NCBI GenBank assembly: GCA_002862085.1
Contig: PKCK01000013.1
Coordinates: 92,003-156,002 of the forward strand
Length of the DNA stretch: 64,000 bases
Direction of reading: 5' to 3'
Source: Planctomycetota bacterium
GTDB taxonomy: Bacteria > Planctomycetota > UBA1135 > GCA-002686595
This document shows, one piece after another, positions 50,453-59,499 of this stretch; the stretch's first letter is position 1; the number at the start of each line of letters is the position of its first letter. Both the position numbers and the translations under genes were made by a program. The notes beneath the pieces were generated by a model. The model saw nothing but the letters and a program-made list of their open reading frames with translations. It was not told where the DNA came from and ran no database searches.

Positions 50453-51091
50453 TCAGTGGTCTCCAGTGGCGTCGAAAGATGCGCTCTCGTCAGGGTCGCT
50501 CGGTTCGAGCGGATTGGACGCGGCAGCCTGCGGGCCGCCGCTCGTGATCGGCCTTCGGCCACCCGCGTCGCGATCCGCGGCGGTGGGCGAGGTCATGGCG
50601 CTCGCGAGTGCTCCGGAGCCGGAGCCCTCGGGCTCGCCGCTGGGAAGCGCGGCCGGGCTCTGATCGGGATCGAAGCGTCCGAGGTCGCGAAGCTGCTTGT
50701 GCAGCCGCTCGACCGCGACCTCCAGTGGCAGCGAGACGAGATCGGTCGATGTCCCTGGCTCGAGGACGACCATCACGTGAGCGTCGGGACCTCGATGGAC
50801 GACAAGGCTCCCCTGACTCGCCGTGAGAACGAAGCGCTTCGGGAGTTCCCAGGCGATCTGACCGCCGGCTCGCATCACGTCGTCGACCCAGCTCGCCGCG
50901 AGCGCGACGAAGGAAGCGGGATCGATGCGCTGGCCCTCGAGCGACGTCTCGCCGGAGCTCGTACAGTCGATGAATTCACCGCCGGCGCCGCCGGATCGTT
51001 CGAGCACGCACACGGGAACGCCGACCGATGAGATGACCGCTGCTTGCTTGACCCCGGGGAGCTGAATGAGTTCGGAGAGGATGTCCTTCAT
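50453..51091 (-). CDS. Second roadblock/LC7-domain protein
   Basis: This 212-residue protein has a roadblock fold in residues 1-135: IQLPGVKQAAVISSVGVPV, then FVALAASWVDDVMRAGG and FVLTASQGSLVVHRGPDAHVMVVLE. The remaining 75 residues are a disordered Ser/Ala/Pro/Asp tail. It differs from the canonical MglB and may bind it or the GTPase as an alternative partner. The ATG overlaps the stop of the preceding TPR-roadblock gene (ATGA), and its own stop is one base from the GTPase start, so translation is coupled along the operon. Confidence 0.85.
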   Translation of the reverse strand: MKDILSELIQLPGVKQAAVISSVGVPVCVLERSGGAGGEFIDCTSSGETSLEGQRIDPASFVALAASWVDDVMRAGGQIAWELPKRFVLTASQGSLVVHRGPDAHVMVVLEPGTSTDLVSLPLEVAVERLHKQLRDLGRFDPDQSPAALPSGEPEGSGSGALASAMTSPTAADRDAGGRRPITSGGPQAAASNPLEPSDPDESASFDATGDH

Positions 51092-52161
51092 CGCGCCACT
51101 TCCTCCCGGCGAGTCTCATCGCTGAGCTGGTCGAGCACTGCGCGCACCTCGCCCCTGGGCGGGCGCGAGGTCCAGGCGGCCGAGGCGCCCCGGCTGCCAG
51201 GCTTCAGGGTCAGCGCACCGAAGGAGCCCTCGACGCGAATCTCGAGGGCGCGACCGAGGGCCATCCGGCGGGCCGACGCCTGGCTCGCCTTCAGCACCTC
51301 GCGCACCGCGCGCGCCGTCCGATCCGCCGTCGGACCGCGTGCTCCCTGGACGAGAGCCGTGTTTCCACGGAGGAAGAACGCGACGTGGACCTCCGGAACC
51401 GACGCGAGCCGCTTGAGCGCCGGCCGCAGGGACTCACGATCGAAGGTCCCAGCCTCCTCGGGCTCGTCGTCCAGGAACTGCCCGGATCGCTCCACGTCCA
51501 CGAGCGCGCGCTGGAGGGGCTTGGAATGCGCACAGTTCGCGAGAACCCGGCGGAAGCGAGCCTCCAGAAGCGGGTTACCCGGCATGAGCTCGAGAAGACG
51601 GGCGAGGGCCCGCCGCGCGTCCTCCCAGGCTCCGCAGCGCCGTGCGATCTCGAACTGCAGGCGCAGGGGGCGCTTGTCGCGCGGAAGCGAACGCGCGCAC
51701 TCGTCGGCGCTCTGGAAGGCCGACATTCCGTCGTGGCTGCGGCGACCATCGAAGAAGAACTCCGCATGGGCCGCCGCCACGAAGTAGAGCGCCTCGGGCT
51801 CCTGCGTACGACTCCGCCAGCGCTGCGCCGTCTCCAGGGCTCCCTGCGCCTCCCCCGCTTCGAGCAGCAATTCGCAGAGCTCGCGGTAGAGCGCCGCGCG
51901 GGGCGCGACCGAGAGCTCCTTCCTGAGGCAGGCGGTCCGGGCTCGCTGGTGCTCGGCCCTGGCGCCGCGCGCGATTCGCTGGAGCTCATCGCACTCGGGA
52001 TGAAGCTCGAGGCCCTCGCTGCAGGTGCGAACCGCGTTCTCGTGCTGGCCGAGGGCCGAGTACTCTCGAGCGAGCGCGACGTAGTTCGCGGCGCGGCTGT
52101 CCTTCGACACGGCGCGGATTGCACGCCGCACGCGCCCTCTGCTGGTGGTGAACCAAGACAT
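51088..52161 (-). CDS. TPR protein with C-terminal roadblock-like domain
   Basis: This 357-residue soluble protein has several tetratricopeptide-like helices (about residues 20-230: NYVALAREYSALGQHENAV, LYRELCELLLEAGEAQGAL, and others). The C-terminal part (about 265-345) has VPEVHVAFFLRGNTALVQG, helix TARAVREVLKASQASARRM and EIRVEGSFGALTLKPG, in the order of a roadblock fold. It could bridge the GTPase/MglB pair to other partners. The ATG at 52159-52161 follows the stop of the preceding gene by 4 bp. The domain assignment of the C-terminus is by pattern, not by close similarity. Confidence 0.7.
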   Translation of the reverse strand: MSWFTTSRGRVRRAIRAVSKDSRAANYVALAREYSALGQHENAVRTCSEGLELHPECDELQRIARGARAEHQRARTACLRKELSVAPRAALYRELCELLLEAGEAQGALETAQRWRSRTQEPEALYFVAAAHAEFFFDGRRSHDGMSAFQSADECARSLPRDKRPLRLQFEIARRCGAWEDARRALARLLELMPGNPLLEARFRRVLANCAHSKPLQRALVDVERSGQFLDDEPEEAGTFDRESLRPALKRLASVPEVHVAFFLRGNTALVQGARGPTADRTARAVREVLKASQASARRMALGRALEIRVEGSFGALTLKPGSRGASAAWTSRPPRGEVRAVLDQLSDETRREEVAR

Positions 52162-52165
52162 GGAA

Positions 52166-52720
52166 CTAGCGCTTCCCCTCGGCGCGCGTCTCGAGGGCGG
52201 AGATGTCCACGAGCAGCTGTTCGCGATGCTCCCAGATGCCGCCGGACCAGGCCTGCTCGCCGACCGCGTCGGAGAGTTCAAGCGCACGCCGAAACTGATC
52301 GAGCGCGAGATCGAACTGGTGACGCTCCGCGTGCAAGAAACCACGCACTCGAGCGGCTTCAGCCTCCTCGCGGGCACGATTCACCTCCGCGGCACGCCGA
52401 CGGGCCTGGTCGCCTTCGACACGCTCCTGCTGATGAATCGAGAGAACGAGCTGATCGAGTTCGCGCCGTGCGCCCAGCGCACCGACCCAGACGTGGTGAC
52501 GCTCCAGAACCTCGAGGATCGCGTCATGGCGCTCCTGCAAGGAGTCGAGGTCCCCGCTCAGCGCCTGCGGGATACCCCGGAACTCGTCGCGAATCTTCAG
52601 CTCGCGCGCGACCGCGAAGCTCGCGATGGATGACGCGAGCAGGCAGGTGACGACCAGTCGCAACAGCCCCCGCTTGGCGCCTGAGCGCTCGTTGTCGTCG
52701 AAGCTGAGGTCTGTGAGCAT
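52166..52720 (-). CDS. Membrane-anchored coiled-coil/TPR-like protein
   Basis: This 184-residue protein has one transmembrane helix (about residues 18-38, LLRLVVTCLLASSIASFAVA), a coiled coil (about 45-125) and a final TPR-like pair (FDLALDQFRRALELSDAVGEQ). It is the first gene of the mgl operon and may anchor the complex in the membrane. The ATG at 52718-52720 is preferred; the longer upstream frame runs into the terminator hairpin of the neighbouring gene and is not used. No family is recognised. Confidence 0.65.
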   Translation of the reverse strand: MLTDLSFDDNERSGAKRGLLRLVVTCLLASSIASFAVARELKIRDEFRGIPQALSGDLDSLQERHDAILEVLERHHVWVGALGARRELDQLVLSIHQQERVEGDQARRRAAEVNRAREEAEAARVRGFLHAERHQFDLALDQFRRALELSDAVGEQAWSGGIWEHREQLLVDISALETRAEGKR

Positions 52721-52873
52721 CGGGTCATCCGGCGCGCGTGCGAGCGGCGCCGCAGGGGTATCGAGAAAATCCCCCCAGGAGTTGAAGGCGATTGCGGTCT
52801 CCCCGCGCCCGGAGACCGCCGCGCGGAAAATCCTTCCTCCCCCTCTGGACCCCGAGACTCGTCGAGAGACAAC

Positions 52874-52908
52874 GCGAGGGGCGCCGCGATGCACGCGGCG
52901 CCCCTCGC
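52874..52908 (-). terminator. Terminator of the Ig-repeat lipoprotein gene
   Basis: A perfect 15-bp inverted repeat (GCGAGGGGCGCCGCG at 52874-52888, complement at 52894-52908) with a five-base loop lies about 40 bp after the stop codon at 52947. It separates this gene from the mgl operon, which therefore has its own promoter in 52721-52870. Confidence 0.8.
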
Positions 52909-52946
52909 TCATGGTTCTGGCCGCGGCGTACGAGCGCCGCCAGGGA

Positions 52947-55900
52947 TCAGCGCACAGGATCGATGACGATCGCGCTGCCCTCCTGGTTGCCGGCGTAGTC
53001 CTCGAGCCCCGCCGCGATGGTGAGCGTGGCGTCGCCGTCGAGGGGCCCGCTGAGGGTCAAGCGGACGGCGTTGCCATCGAGCATCTCGGCGAAAACGACG
53101 GTCTCTCCGTCGCTCCCCGACCAGTTACCACCGGCCGTGACGAAGCTCGGGAGAACGTCCTCGGAGAAGAGGACATCGACGGTGGTTCCGCTGACGCCGA
53201 CCGAGTCGTTGACGTACGCGACGACGACCGATGGCGAGGCGGCGTCCCCGCCGACGACGACGCTGGTCGTCAGAGCGGCCGCGGTCGTGTTGCCCGCGAG
53301 ATCGGCGATCCCGGCGACGGACACGTCGGCGGTCGAGCCGTCGATCATGTCCTCGACCAGGATGCTCGCCGTGAAGGCCTGCGAATCCCAGAGGACGGTC
53401 CCGACTCGCTGGCTCACGCCGCCGACGGTCACGGTGAAGTCGTTCGCGTCGAATCCACCCGTCGTGTCGACCTGCTCGTCGAAGACGATCTGGATCACGT
53501 CGCCACCGAGGCCCTCCTGAATGCTCGCCGAGGAGCTGGTGATGAACGGCGCGGTCGTGTCCTCGACAACCGCGAGGGACAGGGTCCCCGCCGCCGCGTT
53601 CTGGGCCGTATCGACCGCCGCGACGTTCGTGATGTCGAGGGTCCCGCCCGCGGCGACCGCGCCCGGGAAGACGAGGCGCACCGCGCGCGGCTCGACGAGC
53701 GTCGCCATGGTGGCGATCGTTCCGCCGTTGTAACTGTAGGCCGTAGCCGTCTGCGCAGCCGCCTCGTCGACGGTCTCGTCGAACACGACGTAGAGCGCGT
53801 TCCCGTCACCAGGGTCGGTGAAGGCGACGGTCCCCGCCTGGGACGGGCCGTCTGCGTTGTCGCCGCCGACGACGATGCCAGCGACGACCGCGGGGGCGCT
53901 GATCGGCTCTCCCTGGACGGTGCGGATCGGGTCATCAGAGAGCACCTGGACGCGCAGTTCGTAGGTGTGCCCGGCGTCGGCTGCGAAGCCGGTGCCCGCG
54001 CCGAGGACGATGGTCACGGTGCGATCACCGTCGAAGCGGATGTCCGCGGCGCTGAGGTCGACCGTCTGGGACGTGTCCACGTCGACGAGCTCGTAGTTCG
54101 AAGGATTGGTGGCGTTCCAGGTCGCGATCGCGGTGTCGAACACGATCGTGATCTCGTCGTTGTTCACTCCCTGCACCGCGTCGAGGCTCGGCGGGGTACC
54201 GCCGATCGCGGGCGCGGAGCCGTCGTGGGGCACGATCGCAGCACCGAGCGAGGGGAAGAGAGGGTTACCGGCGAGATCTCGGAGGCCGATCACGTTCACC
54301 AGAGCCGCCGGATCGACCGCCGCGGAGTAGGTGAGATGAACTCCGAGGCCGCGATCGACGACCGTGGCTGCGATCGGATAGCTCGTCTGGGAGGTGATCG
54401 GGTCGATCACCTCGTAGCGAGCGCCGAGCTGGTTGGTCGAGGCGTCGTAGAGATCCGCGAGGCTACCCATCGGCTCGTTGAAGCGGATGTTCAGCTCGTT
54501 CGCAGCGGGCATCGCGAAGATCCCGTCGATGTCGGGGAGGTTCCTCTCACCACCGGCCACGCCGATGGCGTCCGTGGACACGGCGGCGTTGCCACCGATG
54601 TCGCGAACGCCAGCGATCGTGAGGGTGAAGGCCTCGCCAACGATGAAGGACGGAGCTCCGGCTCCGCTCAGCGTGAGAGTCGCGATCCCGGTGATCGTGT
54701 CGTAGACGACGGTCGAGCCGGTGAGCGTGAAGTCATCGCCGGAGGGCCCCTCCAGCGTCCACCGCGTGAGATCCTCGATCTCGGACTCCACGAGGGTGTC
54801 GTTGAAGAACGCGAAGAGCGTGTCGTTCTCGGCGCCCTCCACGGCCACGGCCGATCCGGACAGGAGCGCCGGCGGCGTCGTGTCGGTGGAGGTCAGCGCG
54901 CCAGGGCCCACGTCGCCGCCGAGATCGTTACCAGCCGGATCGGAAACGGCCTGGAGGACGGTCAGGGCGTGGTCGCCCGGGACCGCCGTCTCCTGGAGGC
55001 TGAGGCGAACGGTCGATCCGTCGAGCAGGGTCGCGCTCTGGACCGCGACGGGCGGGGTGAACACGTAATTCGCAGCGTCCGTCGCGGTGGCGACGTCCAG
55101 GTCCTCGCTGAAGGCCACGTCGACGGCGCGGCCGTTGCCGCTGGCGTTGCGGTTCTGCGTCATGCCGAGGACGGTCGGGGCGCCGCTGTCACCAGCCGCG
55201 GGAGCAGGCGCAGCCGCGGCGGAGAAGATCTCGCCATCGATGTCCACGACGCCGGCCGAGGAGAGGTCTGCGACCGCCCCGTTGACCGCGTCGAAGTCGA
55301 AGGAGAAGGTCACCGTGCGGGTGGTGAGGTCGTAGTCGATCTGCTGGGTCAGGAGGTCCACGGGATCGCCGTCGACGTCGAGCGTCCAGCGCGCGGGGTC
55401 CTGGGCCGTGTCCGGGTCGATGGCCTGGTCGAGGACCGCGATCAGACGGTCGTTGTTCGCGCCCTCGACGGTCGTGAAGTCCACGCTGGTGAAGTCGTTG
55501 GCCACGGTCGATCCAGCGACGATGGCGCTCGTCTGGGGCGTGAAGGCGTTGCCGTGCGCATCCAGCACGCCGCCGATGCTGAGCTGATCCAACCCGGGCA
55601 CCACGGGGCGCGTGAAGGTGATACGAAGAATCGAGTCGTCCACCGAGTCGGCGGACACGCGTGATACGACGGTCAGGCCCTGGGCGTCACCGTGGTCGAT
55701 CACGGAGAAGTTCGACGGAGTCGCCCCGAAGACCGGGCTGATGGGCTCCGAGAAGTCGACGAGCAGCAGGTGACCGGACTCGTCGCCCGTCGCGACCGTG
55801 ATGTCCTGGGTGACGGGGGAGGCGCCCTCGAGGGTCGGCTCGATGGTGTCGCCCGTCGCGGTGCCCGGGACGGGCGACGGCGAGATCTGGCTGTCGGCGA

Positions 55901-56552
55901 CCGTGCTGATGGCGGCCGCGAGCCCGAAGGTGGCGTGCAGGTTCGCCTGACGGCCGAGCGTGAACGTCGCCACCTGGCTGTTCACGTCGTGGACGATGGT
56001 CGAGCCCGTGAGATCGAGCTGAACCCCCTCGACGGTCAGCGTCCAGTTGGCGATGTCCTCCACCTGGGACTCGATCATGCGCGGACCGGCCACGAATCCG
56101 ACGACGATCTGATCGCCACCGAGCTCGCTGTCGGAGACGTCCTGGGTCGCGGAGATGATCGTCATCTGCGGCGCCCGCGGGTCGGAGGTCGTCACAGCGC
56201 GCCAGTCGGAGGAGACGCCGGTGAGGCCGACGACCCGCACCTGGTGGCTCGGGGTGACGCGCTGATCGAAGGCGATCACGACGTCGTTACCAGAGACGAG
56301 CACGGACTGGGCGACCTGCCCGCCCGAGGCCTCGACCGAGTCGGTCGTGATCCGGTTGGCGAAGCCCGGCGCCGCCAGGACCACGGTTTGACCTTCAGCG
56401 TCCTCGTCGAGGTCCTGAACCACGGAACCAATCACGACCACTCCGCCTTCGGGCGAGTCGGACGAGGAGGAGCAGGCGGCTGCGATGCCGAGGGCGAGGA
56501 TGAGGGCGCCGCGGCACAGCGCGCGCGAGGATTGGACCAGGGGTGCTTTCAC
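52947..56552 (-). CDS. Large surface lipoprotein of SbsA-like Ig repeats
   Basis: This 1,201-residue protein has a signal peptide and lipobox IAAAC with the lipidated cysteine at residue 27. The rest consists of about nine beta-rich repeats of 100-130 residues. Each has VxFSExVDxxTAxDxANY-like and GVxDxAGN-like segments (for example VAFSEDLDVATATDAANY, VRDIGGNAA, IADLAGNTTA). This is the pattern of the SbsA Ig-like (Big_5) domain found in surface-layer and adhesion proteins. It is exported and probably displayed on the outer membrane. It lies just upstream of the mgl operon on the same strand but has its own terminator. Confidence 0.82.
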   Translation of the reverse strand: MKAPLVQSSRALCRGALILALGIAAACSSSSDSPEGGVVVIGSVVQDLDEDAEGQTVVLAAPGFANRITTDSVEASGGQVAQSVLVSGNDVVIAFDQRVTPSHQVRVVGLTGVSSDWRAVTTSDPRAPQMTIISATQDVSDSELGGDQIVVGFVAGPRMIESQVEDIANWTLTVEGVQLDLTGSTIVHDVNSQVATFTLGRQANLHATFGLAAAISTVADSQISPSPVPGTATGDTIEPTLEGASPVTQDITVATGDESGHLLLVDFSEPISPVFGATPSNFSVIDHGDAQGLTVVSRVSADSVDDSILRITFTRPVVPGLDQLSIGGVLDAHGNAFTPQTSAIVAGSTVANDFTSVDFTTVEGANNDRLIAVLDQAIDPDTAQDPARWTLDVDGDPVDLLTQQIDYDLTTRTVTFSFDFDAVNGAVADLSSAGVVDIDGEIFSAAAAPAPAAGDSGAPTVLGMTQNRNASGNGRAVDVAFSEDLDVATATDAANYVFTPPVAVQSATLLDGSTVRLSLQETAVPGDHALTVLQAVSDPAGNDLGGDVGPGALTSTDTTPPALLSGSAVAVEGAENDTLFAFFNDTLVESEIEDLTRWTLEGPSGDDFTLTGSTVVYDTITGIATLTLSGAGAPSFIVGEAFTLTIAGVRDIGGNAAVSTDAIGVAGGERNLPDIDGIFAMPAANELNIRFNEPMGSLADLYDASTNQLGARYEVIDPITSQTSYPIAATVVDRGLGVHLTYSAAVDPAALVNVIGLRDLAGNPLFPSLGAAIVPHDGSAPAIGGTPPSLDAVQGVNNDEITIVFDTAIATWNATNPSNYELVDVDTSQTVDLSAADIRFDGDRTVTIVLGAGTGFAADAGHTYELRVQVLSDDPIRTVQGEPISAPAVVAGIVVGGDNADGPSQAGTVAFTDPGDGNALYVVFDETVDEAAAQTATAYSYNGGTIATMATLVEPRAVRLVFPGAVAAGGTLDITNVAAVDTAQNAAAGTLSLAVVEDTTAPFITSSSASIQEGLGGDVIQIVFDEQVDTTGGFDANDFTVTVGGVSQRVGTVLWDSQAFTASILVEDMIDGSTADVSVAGIADLAGNTTAAALTTSVVVGGDAASPSVVVAYVNDSVGVSGTTVDVLFSEDVLPSFVTAGGNWSGSDGETVVFAEMLDGNAVRLTLSGPLDGDATLTIAAGLEDYAGNQEGSAIVIDPVR

Positions 56553-56804
56553 GGGGATACCAGCGCCCGTGCGGGGCGCTCATCTGGGTGGAGAGGGTCC
56601 TCGTCACCCCGCCGCGATGGGAAACACGCTGGCGGTGGACGATTCCCTCGCACCATCGGCGTCCCGGATGCGCAGCTTTAGCCGCGATGGAATGCGCGCT
56701 CCTGACGCTCGGCCGCACCCGGAAACATCTTCCGCTCATCGGGGGGCTCCCCCTCCTGGCAACCGCCCGCGTGGACGCCATACGCGGGCCCGCCTGAGGA
56801 GTCC

Positions 56805-57992
56805 TCAGAGGTTCGAGAGCCGGATCGCGCCCGTCGGGCAGCTGCGCACGCAGCCCTGGTCGCGGGTGCATTCGAAGTTGTGCACCTTCGCCGCCACCGC
56901 GACGTCGGCCGTGGCGCTGAACGCGTCGGTCTCACAGGTCATCTCGCACATCGAGCAGCCGATGCAAAGGTCGGGATCGATGTCGATGGAGACGTACTCG
57001 CGCGGCTCCACGGGGCACGCAACGCCCGCGGGCAGCGGGCCGGTTCCCTGCAGGACGAGGTCCCTGGTCGCAGGATGCGAGGTGAGCACCCTCATGGCCT
57101 CGGACTCCCCGGCCTGGACGATCTCGTGGACCTGGTCGAAGTCGAAGCGATCCATGTCGGCGAGCTTCGGCTGGATGAGGGCGACCTCCGGGGAGACGTG
57201 CATGTGCAGCATCCGCTCGGAGATCACGTTCTCGACGATGTCGAAGGCCCGGAAGAGGGTCGAGATCGCGTGCGGCCTGTAGCTTGGCGCCCGGTGGCTC
57301 GGCTTGACGGTCAGGTCGATCGCGATGATGCGCTCTGGCTGCAGCATCTTCCCGAAGCGCAGGGGGAGCGCGTCCGTGATCCCACCGTCCATGTAGTGCC
57401 GGCCTTTCCACACGAAGGGCTCGAAGACCGCGGGGAGCGCACAGGATCCGTACACCGCGTCCTCCAGCTGGACGTCACGGAAGCCGCGCGCGCCGAAGAA
57501 GACGGGCGCGCCTGTCTCCAGGCACACCGCGTTGCAGAAGAAAGGCATCCCGAGCTCACCGAACGTCTCGACCGGGAGCAGCCTGCGCAGGCTCTTCCGG
57601 AGGGTCTCTCCGCTGTACATGCTCGGCGCCCTGATTCCCTTGCGGAGGAACTTGGCGAAGTTGAGGCGGAAGTAGTCGTTCTTCGCGAGCCCGGGCAGCT
57701 CCTCCTCGATGTACGACACGCTCCTGGAGCCTGCGTACATGGCGCCGATGAGCGCGCCGATGCTGGTCCCCACGATCGCATCCACGTGGATCCCGAGGGT
57801 CTCGATCGCGCGCAGGACGCCGATGTGCGCCATCCCGCGCATGGCCCCACCTCCGAGCACGAGAAGGGTTCCCACGGGAGGCAGGTCCTCGAGCGGAGGC
57901 CCGTGTCCGTCCTCGAGGCCGGGGACGAGCATCTGCTCCGCCGGCGACAGGGTCGCGGCCGGGGCCTGTTCGCGTTCTCTGGCCTCTCTCAT
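56805..57992 (-). CDS. Patatin-like phospholipase fused to a ferredoxin domain
   Basis: Residues 35-300 form a patatin-like lipase: oxyanion loop GGGAMRG, nucleophile elbow GTSIG with Ser77, and catalytic dyad Asp202 in DGG. Residues about 335-395 form a 4Fe-4S domain with CIGCSMCEMTC and a second CVRSCPTG cluster set, as in bacterial ferredoxins. It should cleave acyl esters of lipids; the iron-sulfur clusters may make it redox-sensitive or link it to electron transfer. There is no signal peptide, so it acts in the cytoplasm or at the inner membrane. It stands alone. Confidence 0.85.
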   Translation of the reverse strand: MREAREREQAPAATLSPAEQMLVPGLEDGHGPPLEDLPPVGTLLVLGGGAMRGMAHIGVLRAIETLGIHVDAIVGTSIGALIGAMYAGSRSVSYIEEELPGLAKNDYFRLNFAKFLRKGIRAPSMYSGETLRKSLRRLLPVETFGELGMPFFCNAVCLETGAPVFFGARGFRDVQLEDAVYGSCALPAVFEPFVWKGRHYMDGGITDALPLRFGKMLQPERIIAIDLTVKPSHRAPSYRPHAISTLFRAFDIVENVISERMLHMHVSPEVALIQPKLADMDRFDFDQVHEIVQAGESEAMRVLTSHPATRDLVLQGTGPLPAGVACPVEPREYVSIDIDPDLCIGCSMCEMTCETDAFSATADVAVAAKVHNFECTRDQGCVRSCPTGAIRLSNL

Positions 57993-58074
57993 GGTCCTCC
58001 CCTGCTCTGTCGGCTGGAAAGGCCCCTTCCTTGACGGGCAAGCGGCGGGCGTGGGGATCCCCCGGGCGAACTCC

Positions 58075-59499
58075 TCAGAGGGACAGCGGCCCGCGCCCGT
58101 CCCCGAGGCTGAAGCCCTTCACCCCCATGCGCTTCATGAGCGCGAGGTGGAGGTCGTTCAGCGGGGTCTCGTGAGCGAAGGACAGCACGCGCCCGCCCTG
58201 GATCTTCGTGCGGCGGCCGGCGATGAGCGCCAGAGGGAGGTCGTGGTGGTCGTGGCGGTTGCCCTCCGCGATCCCGCTGCCGTAGAGCAGCATCGTCGAG
58301 TCGAGCACGCTGCCACCGCCGGCGTCCTCCAGCTCGGCGAGGCGGCTCACGAGAGACGCCAGGCACTCGGCGTGGAGCAAGTTGATCCGACGGATGGACT
58401 CGAGCTTCTCGGGGTCGTTGCCGTGGTGACTGAGGGCGTGATGCGCGCCGCTGACGTCGACCTCGGTGTAGCGCCGGCCGCTCCCCTCGTTCCCGTACAT
58501 GAGGGTCGCCACCCGTGTGACGTCAGCCCTCAGCGCGAGAGCGAGCACCTCGCCGAGCAGCCGCGACTGTTCGCGGAACGTCTTGGGCGCGCCCCCCGGC
58601 CGCGCAGAATCCGGCGCGGAGTCCTCGTGCGCCGCCCCGTCGAAGGAGAGCTGCCGCTCGAGCTCGCGCAGCCCCGTCTCGTACTCGTCGATCCGCGCGC
58701 GATCCGCAGTTGAGAGCCGCTTCGACAGATCCTTGGCGTCCCTGGAGATGTGATCCAGCAGGCTGCGTCTTCGCTCGAGCCGCGCGCGGCGCTCGTCCGC
58801 CGAGCGCGTTCCATCGCCGCCGCGGAAGAGCCTGTCGAACGCGCGCCGTGGATCGACCTCCTTCGCCGCGGGCGTGGTCGCGGACTCCCAGGAGACGTTG
58901 TTCGAATAAGCACAGGCGTAGCCCGAGTCGCACTGGCCCGAGGCGCGGCCCCGCTCCGTACCCAGGACGAGCGAGCGGACCCGCGTGTCCCCACCCACCT
59001 CGCGCGCGACGAGCTGGTCGGCGGAGACGCCGAGGGCGACCCGGCCCTCGGACTTGAGGGGCTGGATGCCCGTGAGCCAGACGGCGCTCGCGCGCGCGTG
59101 ATCACCGGGCCCATCGCCGTTCGGGCGAGAGCGCACCTGAGCGAGACCTCGCAGCATCGTCAGCCGATCGCGGTGCGCCGCGAGGGGGCGCATCAGCGGC
59201 GGCAGCTCCTTCAGCACGTGCTCGCCGGCGAGGGGAACCGTCCACCGCCCGCGCTTCTCGGTCGGGAGCGTCGTTCGCCACTGATCGAGCTTCACGCCGT
59301 TGGGCACGTAGACGTAGACGAGCCGCTTGGGGGCCTTCGCCGCGCCCGGCGCCGCGCTCGCCATGGCCTCGAGCCAGGGGAGCGCGAGGGCCACGCCGGC
59401 GCCACGGAGGACCGTTCGCCGCGGGAGCGGCCGGGACGTGAGACGCGGCCCGCTCCCCGTGAGCTCGCCGATGGAGATGTCGCGGCTGGTGTCAGTCAT
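58075..59499 (-). CDS. DUF1552 family exported protein
   Basis: This 474-residue protein is the usual partner of DUF1592 proteins in planctomycetes. It has a Tat-like signal (RRTVLRGAGVALALPW) and the family segments VYVPNGVKLDQWR, CDSGYACAYSNNVSW and LDSTMLLYGSGIAEGNRHDHHDLP, and it is related to DUF1501 sulfatase-like folds. Its role is unknown; the pair is thought to act on extracellular polymers or electron transfer. Its ATG at 59497-59499 overlaps the stop of the DUF1592 gene by 8 bp, so the two are made together. Confidence 0.9.
   Translation of the reverse strand: MTDTSRDISIGELTGSGPRLTSRPLPRRTVLRGAGVALALPWLEAMASAAPGAAKAPKRLVYVYVPNGVKLDQWRTTLPTEKRGRWTVPLAGEHVLKELPPLMRPLAAHRDRLTMLRGLAQVRSRPNGDGPGDHARASAVWLTGIQPLKSEGRVALGVSADQLVAREVGGDTRVRSLVLGTERGRASGQCDSGYACAYSNNVSWESATTPAAKEVDPRRAFDRLFRGGDGTRSADERRARLERRRSLLDHISRDAKDLSKRLSTADRARIDEYETGLRELERQLSFDGAAHEDSAPDSARPGGAPKTFREQSRLLGEVLALALRADVTRVATLMYGNEGSGRRYTEVDVSGAHHALSHHGNDPEKLESIRRINLLHAECLASLVSRLAELEDAGGGSVLDSTMLLYGSGIAEGNRHDHHDLPLALIAGRRTKIQGGRVLSFAHETPLNDLHLALMKRMGVKGFSLGDGRGPLSL

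Noticed and set aside
52626..55664. A 1,012-codon open frame on the plus strand opposite the Ig-repeat lipoprotein
   Set aside because: It is rich in Arg, Gly, Asp and Val with no domain, and lies exactly opposite a protein with a signal peptide and repeats. High GC removes stop codons from the antisense frame.
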